A stretch of 64,000 bases of DNA from an uncultured Caulobacter sp. (GTDB taxonomy: Bacteria; Pseudomonadota; Alphaproteobacteria; Caulobacterales; Caulobacteraceae): NCBI GenBank assembly GCA_913776195.1, contig CAJYMH010000031.1:310001-374000 (forward strand), read 5' to 3'. Positions 54,335-60,917 of this stretch are shown here, one piece after another. Both the position numbers and the translations under genes were made by a program. Position 1 is the first letter of the stretch. The number at the start of each line of letters is the position of its first letter. The notes beneath the pieces were generated by a model. The model worked only from the letters and a program-made list of their open reading frames with translations, was not told the DNA's origin and made no database searches.

Positions 54335-54420
54335 GGGCGCGGTGCGATGGAGGTAAGACGACTCCCGCTAGCATAGGTCAGCTTTCCGCTTACCGCCAAT
54401 GCGCTGAACGACCCGCCGGC

Positions 54421-55632
54421 TCACCAGTCGTGCATCGACCCGTCTTCCAACCTGGCGACTGGCAGGTAGGCGCGCTTGTACGGATATTTCGCGGCCAGGG
54501 CCTCGTCGATGTCCACGCCTAGGCCCGGCGCCTCGCCTGGATGCATCATCCCGTCAGCGAAGGTGTAGGCGTGAGGAAACACCGCGTCGGTCTCGGTCGT
54601 GTGGCGCATGTACTCCTGGACCCCGAAGTTAGGGATCGACAGGTCGAAGTGCAGCGCCGCCCCCATGCACACGGGCGAAAGGTCGGTGGCCCCGTGGCAG
54701 CCCGTCCGCACATTATACAGGGCCGCGAAACTGGCGAGCTTGCGCAGGTGGGTGATCCCGCCGGCATGGACGACCGTGGCGCGAATGTAGTCGATCAGCT
54801 GTTCCTCGATCAGCTGCTTGCAATCCCAGATCGAGTTGAAAATCTCGCCCACGGCAAGCGGCGTGGTCGTGTGCTGGCGGATCAGGCGGAAATTGGCCTG
54901 GTTCTCCGCCGGGGTGGCGTCCTCCATCCAGAAAGGACGATAGGGCTCCAGGTCCTTGCCAAGCCGCCCCGCCTCGATCGGCGTCAGGCGATGGTGCACG
55001 TCATGCAGCAGGTGGACGTCCCAGCCCAGTTTCTCCCGCGCCGCCTTGAACAGGCCGGGCACGGTGCGAAGGTACTTCTCGGTGGACCACAGGTTCTCGG
55101 TGGGCAGGTCGCTGTCCGCCGGCTCGTAGAAGAACCGATCCTTGGACACGCCATAGGTCCCCTTCAGCCCCGGCACCCCCGTCTGCAGGCGGATCGCCTT
55201 ATAGCCCTGCTCGGCATAGACGGCGGCGTTGTCGAGGGTCTCCTCCACGGTCTGGCCGTTGGCGTGGCCATAGACCATCACCCCCGTCCGGCACGCCCCG
55301 CCCAGCAGCTGGTAAAGCGGCAGGCCCGCGACCTTGCCCTTGATGTCCCACAGTGCCATGTCCACGGCGGCGATGGCCGACATGGTCACCGGCCCCCGGC
55401 GCCAGTAGGCCCCCCGATACAGGAACTGCCAGATGTCCTCGATCTGGTGCGCGTCCCGCCCGATCAGGCAGGGGATGACGTGGTCCTTCAGGTACGACGC
55501 CACCGCCAGCTCGCGCCCATTGAGGGTCGCGTCGCCGATCCCGTACACGCCGTCCGACGTGACGATCTTCAGGGTGACGAAGTTGCGGCCAGGGCAGGTG
55601 ACGATGACCTTGGCGGCGATGATCTTGAGCAT
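54421..55632 (-). CDS. manD: D-mannonate dehydratase, enolase superfamily (ManD)
   Basis: A 403-residue enolase-superfamily enzyme that dehydrates D-mannonate to 2-keto-3-deoxy-D-gluconate. It opens [34 protein letters not shown] and has the ManD-specific loop [18 protein letters not shown]; Arg148 and Tyr160 fall where the family's catalytic Arg/Tyr pair lies. The metal-binding Asp and Glu positions and the AVGEIFNS segment are also seen. This replaces UxuA in the glucuronate route. Neither UxaC, UxuB nor the KDG kinase/aldolase is in the window. It is divergent from GH67, with the shared control region holding both operator types. Confidence 0.95.
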   Translation of the reverse strand: MLKIIAAKVIVTCPGRNFVTLKIVTSDGVYGIGDATLNGRELAVASYLKDHVIPCLIGRDAHQIEDIWQFLYRGAYWRRGPVTMSAIAAVDMALWDIKGKVAGLPLYQLLGGACRTGVMVYGHANGQTVEETLDNAAVYAEQGYKAIRLQTGVPGLKGTYGVSKDRFFYEPADSDLPTENLWSTEKYLRTVPGLFKAAREKLGWDVHLLHDVHHRLTPIEAGRLGKDLEPYRPFWMEDATPAENQANFRLIRQHTTTPLAVGEIFNSIWDCKQLIEEQLIDYIRATVVHAGGITHLRKLASFAALYNVRTGCHGATDLSPVCMGAALHFDLSIPNFGVQEYMRHTTETDAVFPHAYTFADGMMHPGEAPGLGVDIDEALAAKYPYKRAYLPVARLEDGSMHDW

Positions 55633-55649
55633 GAACGCAATTCCCTCGT

Positions 55650-55663
55650 TGATACCGGTATCG
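55650..55663. promoter_or_regulatory. LacI-type operator candidate, site 2
   Basis: TGATACCGGTATCG; its inner 12 bases GATACCGGTATC are a perfect palindrome. It lies 17 bp before the manD start and 134 bp before GH67, close enough to the manD start to block transcription if a repressor binds. Matches sites at 45676 and 63924 around the ACCGGT centre. Confidence 0.65.
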
Positions 55664-55690
55664 GTTTCAGACGAGAGGTTGTCAACCTAG

Positions 55691-55703
55691 AGGTCTGACC
55701 AAT
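55691..55703. promoter_or_regulatory. FadR/GntR-type operator candidate, site 2
   Basis: The minus strand reads ATTGGTCAGACCT, one base different from ATTGGTCTGACCT at 45699-45711. It is centred between manD and GH67, 28 bp from the LacI-type box. The agreement between two distant regions is the main support. Confidence 0.62.
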
Positions 55704-55797
55704 AAGCTATCGGTGTCTCGACCTCCGTTCAGCGAACCGCTAGGAGGTCGCAACGACGCCCGCCAAGGGCGCGGTTCAGGGTTGGAAAGGATCATCC

Positions 55798-57954
55798 ATG
55801 CGCATCGCGGCGTTTCTGCGCGGCCTCATCGTCCTGCTCGCGATGACGGCGTCCGTTCCGGCCTTCGCCGAGGACGGCTACGACCTGTGGCTCCGTTATC
55901 GCCCGGTGGAGGAGGCGGCCCGCGTCCGCTATCAGCCCGCCGCGACCGCCCTCGTCTCCGGCGCGTCGTCTGCGACCCTCGACGCCGCCAAGACCGAGCT
56001 GATGCACGGCCTCACCGGCCTCCTCGGGTCGGCTCCAGCCCTGTCGCCCTCCGTCCGCAACGGCGCTGTGGTGTTCGGCACGCCGAAATCCTCTCCGATC
56101 ATCGCGGGCCTGAAACTGCCGCTGGAGAAGGCCGGGGACGAGGGTTACCTGATCCGCAGCGTCCGCATCGACGGCGCCCGCGCCACCGTCATCGCCGCCA
56201 ATAGCGATATCGGCGTCCTTTACGGCGCCTTCGCCTATCTGCGCCTGATCCAGACTCGCCAGCCGCTCGAAAATCTCGACATCGCCTCCGCGCCCAAGGT
56301 GGCGCTGCGCATGCTCAACCACTGGGACAATCTCGATCGCACGGTCGAGCGCGGCTATTCGGGCCAGTCGATCTGGGACTGGCACAAGCTGCCGGACTGG
56401 AAGGACCCGCGTTACGTCGACTACGCCCGCGCCAACGCCTCGCTCGGGATCAACGCCACGACCCTCAACAACGTCAACGCCAACGCGCTCAGCCTGACCC
56501 CCATGTATCTGGAGAAGGCGGCGGCCCTGGCCGACGTCTTCCGGCCCTACGGGATCAAGGTCTATCTGACCGCCCGCTTCAGCGCCCCCATCGAAATCGG
56601 CGGGCTGAAGACCGCCGACCCGCTCGACCCCGCCGTGCGCGCCTGGTGGAAGGCCAAGGCCGACGAGATCTATCGCTACATCCCCGACTTCGGGGGCTTC
56701 ACCGTCAAGGCCAACTCCGAAGGTCAGCCTGGGCCCCAGGACTACAAGCGCACCCACGCCGACGGCGCCAACATGATGGCCGAGGCCCTTGCGTCCCATG
56801 GGGGCGAGGTGATCTGGCGCGCTTTTGTGTACTCCCACGAACAGCCGGACGACCGCGCAAAGCAGGCCTATGACGAGTTCGTTCCCCTCGACGGCGAGTT
56901 CGCCTCCAACGTCATCGTTCAGGTGAAGAACGGCGCCATCGACTTCCAGCCGCGCGAACCCTTCCACCCCCTGTTCGGGGCGACGCCGAAGACGCCGCTG
57001 GCCATGGAGTTCCAAATCACCAAGGAATACCTCGGCTTCGCCACCCATCTGGCCTACCTCGGCTCCATGTACGAGGAGACCCTGAAGGCCGACACCTGGC
57101 GCCGGGGCAAGGGCTCGACCGTGGCCAAGGTCATCGATGGCTCCCTGTTCGGCCACAAGCGCTCGGGCATGGTCGGGGTCGCCAATATCGGCACGGACCG
57201 CAACTGGTCTGGCTCGGATTTCGATCAGGCCAACTGGTACGTCTTCGGCCGCCTGGCCTGGGACCCCTACCTGTCGACCCGTGACATCGCCGACGAATGG
57301 GCGCGCCAGACCTTCTCCAACGACCCGGCCTTCCTCAAGCCGACCGTCGATATGATGATGGGCTCGCGCGAGGCGGTGGTGAACTACATGACGCCGCTCG
57401 GCCTGCATCACCTGATGGCCCGCAGCCACCACTACGGCCCGGGGCCGTGGGTCTCCGGCGGCGAGCGCGCCGACTGGACCTCCGTCTATTATCACCGCGC
57501 CGACAAGGCCGGGATCGGCTTCGACCGAACCGCCGCCACCGGCAGCAAGGCGACCTCGCAATACGCCCCGCAGGTCGCGGCGACGTTCGAGGACGTCAGG
57601 AAAATCGACGAGAAGGACCTGCTCTGGTTCCACCATCTGCCGTGGGACTACCGCACCCGTTCCGGCCGCACCCTTTGGGATGAACTGGTGGTCCGCTATA
57701 CGGGCGGCGTCTCCGATGTCACCGCCATGCGCAACACCTGGGCCGGTCTGTCGCCCTATGTGGACAAGGAACGCTACGCTCAGATCGCGACCTTCCTCGC
57801 CATCCAGGAGAAGGAAGCCCAATGGTGGCGCGACGCCTCCATCGCCTACTTCCAGACCTTCTCCGAGCGCCCACTGCCGACCGGCTATGCGCCGCCGCCC
57901 AAGCCGCTCTCCTACTACGAGGCCCTGAGCTTCCCCGAAGCGCCGGGGATCTGA
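55798..57954 (+). CDS. aguA: GH67 alpha-glucuronidase
   Basis: A 718-residue family 67 enzyme that removes (4-O-methyl)glucuronic acid from the non-reducing end of xylo-oligosaccharides. It has a signal peptide (about residues 1-24, VPAFAED). The catalytic residues keep the family spacing: Glu308 in NSEGQPGP, Asp382 in VQVKNGAIDFQ and Glu410 in EFQITKEYLG. Also seen: LRMLNHWDNLDRTVERGYSG and the SHHYGPGPWV segment. The signal peptide suggests a periplasmic or membrane location rather than the cytoplasmic one of many Gram-positive GH67 enzymes. It is divergent from manD and shares its control region. Confidence 0.96.
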   Translation: MRIAAFLRGLIVLLAMTASVPAFAEDGYDLWLRYRPVEEAARVRYQPAATALVSGASSATLDAAKTELMHGLTGLLGSAPALSPSVRNGAVVFGTPKSSPIIAGLKLPLEKAGDEGYLIRSVRIDGARATVIAANSDIGVLYGAFAYLRLIQTRQPLENLDIASAPKVALRMLNHWDNLDRTVERGYSGQSIWDWHKLPDWKDPRYVDYARANASLGINATTLNNVNANALSLTPMYLEKAAALADVFRPYGIKVYLTARFSAPIEIGGLKTADPLDPAVRAWWKAKADEIYRYIPDFGGFTVKANSEGQPGPQDYKRTHADGANMMAEALASHGGEVIWRAFVYSHEQPDDRAKQAYDEFVPLDGEFASNVIVQVKNGAIDFQPREPFHPLFGATPKTPLAMEFQITKEYLGFATHLAYLGSMYEETLKADTWRRGKGSTVAKVIDGSLFGHKRSGMVGVANIGTDRNWSGSDFDQANWYVFGRLAWDPYLSTRDIADEWARQTFSNDPAFLKPTVDMMMGSREAVVNYMTPLGLHHLMARSHHYGPGPWVSGGERADWTSVYYHRADKAGIGFDRTAATGSKATSQYAPQVAATFEDVRKIDEKDLLWFHHLPWDYRTRSGRTLWDELVVRYTGGVSDVTAMRNTWAGLSPYVDKERYAQIATFLAIQEKEAQWWRDASIAYFQTFSERPLPTGYAPPPKPLSYYEALSFPEAPGI

Positions 57955-58680
57955 CTTCCCTCCTAGAGGGGTGAGGGGTTCTGAGTTTCAACGGGCAAGG
58001 GCTGTCAGGCGAAACCGCCGCAAGCCCCTCACCCAACCTTCTCCCCACGGGTGGGGAGAGGGGAAGAGTTATCCGCTTCTCTCACACCTCCCGTACTCTT
58101 CGCCGGTCTTCGTCACACCGAAGGGCGCTCGGCCAGCGCCGGCCGTGGCGGGGATGCGGTCGAGCGGGATGCGCTCCGCCGGGCGCGTTGCTGATCCTGC
58201 GGCCCCGCAAGGGCGCGGCGGTCGCAGCCTCCGTCTCCATCAGTACGTCCGCCCCTGGTTCGCCAGGTCCAGTTCGGACGGTGACAGTACGCCTCGGATG
58301 TCGCGACAGGCGTGGAACCCCGGCGTCCACGCGGTCCGGGACCTCCTCGCTGGAGGAGGCCCGCCCGTCAGGGTCTTTGCTTGGAGATTTGTAAGTCCTC
58401 CGAGGAGCCCCCAGACACGATCGCGCGGAGCGGAAAGACCTTCGTCGAACCGGCGCCCCAGACACCCATCGCCTGACGCGGGTCAGGCCGCTCCGCCGCC
58501 CTTCCAACCTTTCGGGTTTCCTCTGTGAGGACGTTCTCGCATGTCCGAATTTCTCCGCTTCTCTCCCCGGTGGCGAGGCGAAACAACCGGGGCGTAAAGA
58601 CGCTGCGTCCTTCGACAGGCTCAGGATGACGCACTCAGTTGAACGCGTCGTCAGTGACCCGTCGAAGCCCGCAAGGCGTC
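57955..58680. other. 726-bp gene-free intergenic region with repeat-like patches
   Basis: No convincing gene is present. Three kinds of structure are visible. First, GGGTGAGGGG (57969-57978) pairs with CCCCTCACCC (58025-58034), and next to it TCTCCCCA/TGGGGAGA form a stem at 58040-58059; both look like a transcription terminator or a repeat for the GH67 gene. Second, the middle part (58090-58570) contains GACCTCCTCGCTGGAGGAGGCC-like inverted and direct repeats (CCCCAGACAC appears twice) and reads as a multicopy intergenic element. Third, GTCCTTCGACAGGCTCAGGATGAC-type sequence at 58607-58630 matches a repeat that I recall as common in alphaproteobacterial genomes. An open frame on the minus strand here is Arg-rich and not protein-like. 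Confidence 0.5.
58607..58630. repeat. Dispersed intergenic repeat (CTTCGACAGGCTCAGGATGA type)
   Basis: The 24-base stretch contains CTTCGACAGGCTCAGGATGA. From general memory of sphingomonad and caulobacter genomes this short element is repeated many times between genes, often near ends of transcripts. Only one copy is seen in this window, so the label rests on recollection, not on a count. Confidence 0.5.
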
Positions 58681-59586
58681 TCAGCGACAGACCTGATCCA
58701 GCCCCGCCACGCTCCAGCCCTGCGGCCCAAACGCGACACCCTTCGCTTTCGCGGCGTTCTCCAGCGTCGTCGGGGTCTTCCCCGCCGGCGTCACGTCTGG
58801 TGCGTAGAACGCGTCCCGCGTCGCCTGCTCCAGGGTCACGAACCGCACGCCCTGATCGCGGTAGAAGGCCAGCAGCCGCTGCGCCATACGTGCGTCGAAC
58901 GCCCCGGCGTGCAGCAGCAGCACCAGGGGAATTTCCCGCCCGACCGCCGCCTTCGACAGGGTGCGGGCATAGGTCAGGCTCGTCTCCGCGGCGGCCATGT
59001 AGCGAGCCTCCAGCGCCGCGATCGCCGCAGAGTCCCCCTTGGCCGCGCAGCGCGCATAGGGATCGTTATAGGCCCAGTCACCGAAATCGAGGGTCACCCC
59101 CGCCACGCGATAGCCGCGCCGGGCTAGCATCCGCCGCGCCTCGGCGTGCTGCTCGGCCGTCTTTCCCTCGGCCAGATACGGATAGCGCAGCCACCGCCAG
59201 TCCTCGTCGCCCATCAGCCGCTGCAGCATCGGCTCGTTGCGGGCGATGTCAGCCTCGAACGTGGCTACCGAGTGGTCGTCCAGCCGCATGTGCGACCAGG
59301 TGTGATTGGCCAGGGGCTGGCCCGCCGCCCGCCACACCGCCAGGGCGGCCGTCGAGTCCGGCTCCCGCTCGGTCTGCACGCCGTTGATGAATCCCATCGC
59401 CGGCGCCTTCGCATCCGCCAGTGCGGCAACGATCCGCGCTGTCACCCCGACCCGCGTCTCGCCCGGTGGCAAGGCCGCGTGGGCCGGCAGGTCGTCGAAG
59501 GTCAGGGCGATCTCGAGGGCCCCAGCCGCCAGAGGGGCCGACCACGCGCAAAGCGACGCGGCCAAACCCAGCAGCAGCCCCCTCAC
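58681..59586 (-). CDS. CE4 polysaccharide deacetylase, exported
   Basis: A 301-residue NodB-type deacetylase with a signal peptide (about residues 1-22, PLAAGA). Metal and catalytic residues are visible: TFDD with Asp31 and Asp32, His95 and His99 in NHTWSH, and RYPYL further on; LLHAG near residue 225 carries the final His. CE4 enzymes remove acetyl groups from chitin-like sugars, peptidoglycan or xylan; in this xylan island acetylxylan is the likely substrate. The GTG start overlaps the upstream SGNH gene stop by 4 bp (GTGA), so the two are coupled. Confidence 0.88.
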   Translation of the reverse strand: MRGLLLGLAASLCAWSAPLAAGALEIALTFDDLPAHAALPPGETRVGVTARIVAALADAKAPAMGFINGVQTEREPDSTAALAVWRAAGQPLANHTWSHMRLDDHSVATFEADIARNEPMLQRLMGDEDWRWLRYPYLAEGKTAEQHAEARRMLARRGYRVAGVTLDFGDWAYNDPYARCAAKGDSAAIAALEARYMAAAETSLTYARTLSKAAVGREIPLVLLLHAGAFDARMAQRLLAFYRDQGVRFVTLEQATRDAFYAPDVTPAGKTPTTLENAAKAKGVAFGPQGWSVAGLDQVCR

Positions 59587-60818
59587 CGGAACAGCTCCAG
59601 CGGCACGGAGTCGCCCATGAAGCGATAGCCCGCCAACGACGGGTGCAGACCATCGTTGTCGAGGTCCGCCCGCAGCCGATCGGGCTTGGCCGGATCCCGC
59701 ATGACGGCGTCGAAGTCGATCACCGCGTCGAAGTTTCCCGGCGTGCGGATCCAGCGGTTCACTGCCTGCCGATCCGCCTCGTTGCGGGCGTCGGGATGAT
59801 AATAGGGCGAGGCGCCATAGGGCAGGATCGTCGCCCCGATCATTTTCAGTCCGCGAGCCCGGCCGCGCTCCGCCATCTGGCGATAGGCGCCGATCATCCG
59901 GCGCACCAGGGCGTCGTGCTGCTCGCTGGTGGCCGGGGCGTCGCGGGTCAGAGTGCCCAGGTCATTCACCCCCTCCAAAATGACCGCATACTTCACGCCG
60001 GTCTGGTTCAGCACGTCGCGGTCGAAACGGGCGAGGGCGTTCGGACCCAGGCCGTCGTTGAGGATGCGATTGCCGCCGATGCCGTGGTTCAGGACGCTCA
60101 GATGTCGTGTGGCCGCCGAGGCCTGCAGCCGCTCGGCCAGCCGGTCGGGCCAGCGCTGGTGCGTGTCGGGCGTCACGCCGAAGCCGTCGGTGATCGAGTC
60201 GCCGATGATGGCGATGGCCGCCGCCTTCGGCCCGGCCAGCACATCTACGGCGGCGAGCTGGTACCAGTGGGCGACCCGCTTGGCGTCGGGCAGGTCCGCA
60301 TCGCCCACCCGTGCGCCCTTGGCCACGAACGAAGTGGTCCGCGATCCGGGATGGCTGGTCTGCACCATGGGCGGCGCGGGCAGGTGGAAGGTCACCGCCA
60401 GATGCGACAAGGCCGGCATCGGCATATCCAGCGGATCGGAGACGTACTCCGCCCCCGCCGGGACGATCACGCTCGCCTGGCCGTCGAAGCTCAGCGCGCG
60501 ATCGCCGCCGGCTTCGATGGCGGCGGAGCCCAGGGCGACCGCCCTGGCGACATGGACCGCGTTGAAGGTCAGAGGCTCGGTCCCGAAGCGGTTGGACAGC
60601 TTCACCCGTAGTTTCGTCCCGCCGATCATCAGCCGCACGATCTGGCGTACCGTGGCGTCGGTCAGGTCGGCGGGGTCGAGGGCGTTGTGCGGCTCGGGGA
60701 TTTGCTGGGCGCTGGCCCAGCCGCCGACCCATCGGCCGGCCATGGGTGCGGCGAATGCGGGCGGCGCGGCGAGCGTCGCAAGGGAGAGGGCCAGAAGGGA
60801 GCGGCGGTCGAGGCTCAT
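59583..60818 (-). CDS. SGNH/GDSL hydrolase, exported
   Basis: A 411-residue lipase/esterase with a signal peptide (about residues 1-23, PAFAAP, starting MSLDRRSLLALSL). The first 170 residues form a beta-rich domain and the second part is an SGNH domain: IIGDSITDGFG with nucleophile Ser208, the HGIGGN glycine/asparagine block, EGVNDLG and a C-terminal DGLHPSLAGY with the catalytic Asp/His. Relatives include carbohydrate acetyl- and rhamnogalacturonan-esterases. It probably removes O-acetyl groups from xylan. ATG 60818 has a TGGAGC site upstream. A terminator for the TonB receptor gene precedes it. Confidence 0.88.
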   Translation of the reverse strand: MSLDRRSLLALSLATLAAPPAFAAPMAGRWVGGWASAQQIPEPHNALDPADLTDATVRQIVRLMIGGTKLRVKLSNRFGTEPLTFNAVHVARAVALGSAAIEAGGDRALSFDGQASVIVPAGAEYVSDPLDMPMPALSHLAVTFHLPAPPMVQTSHPGSRTTSFVAKGARVGDADLPDAKRVAHWYQLAAVDVLAGPKAAAIAIIGDSITDGFGVTPDTHQRWPDRLAERLQASAATRHLSVLNHGIGGNRILNDGLGPNALARFDRDVLNQTGVKYAVILEGVNDLGTLTRDAPATSEQHDALVRRMIGAYRQMAERGRARGLKMIGATILPYGASPYYHPDARNEADRQAVNRWIRTPGNFDAVIDFDAVMRDPAKPDRLRADLDNDGLHPSLAGYRFMGDSVPLELFR

Positions 60819-60863
60819 AACAGCTCCATTGATCCTTGGATTTGCGTCTTCCCCAAGAAAAAA

Positions 60864-60887
60864 CGGCGCACCGGGGAAGGTGCGCCG
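60864..60887 (-). terminator. Rho-independent terminator of the TonB receptor gene
   Basis: CGGCGCACC and GGTGCGCCG form a perfect 9-bp stem around GGGGAA, 30 bp after the receptor stop. On the minus strand it is followed by TTTTTTCTT, a strong U-tract. Readthrough could still reach the esterase and deacetylase genes. Confidence 0.9.
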
Positions 60888-60917
60888 CAAGGGGAGAGAG
60901 TAGGGAGGTCTGTGCGG

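Noticed and set aside
55792..57822. 676-codon open frame antisense to GH67
   Set aside because: No motif or signal; the sense strand has all GH67 catalytic residues.
58082..58507. 141-codon frame in the large intergenic gap
   Set aside because: Arg/Pro/Gly-rich, no ribosome-binding site, overlaps repeat-like DNA; not protein-like.
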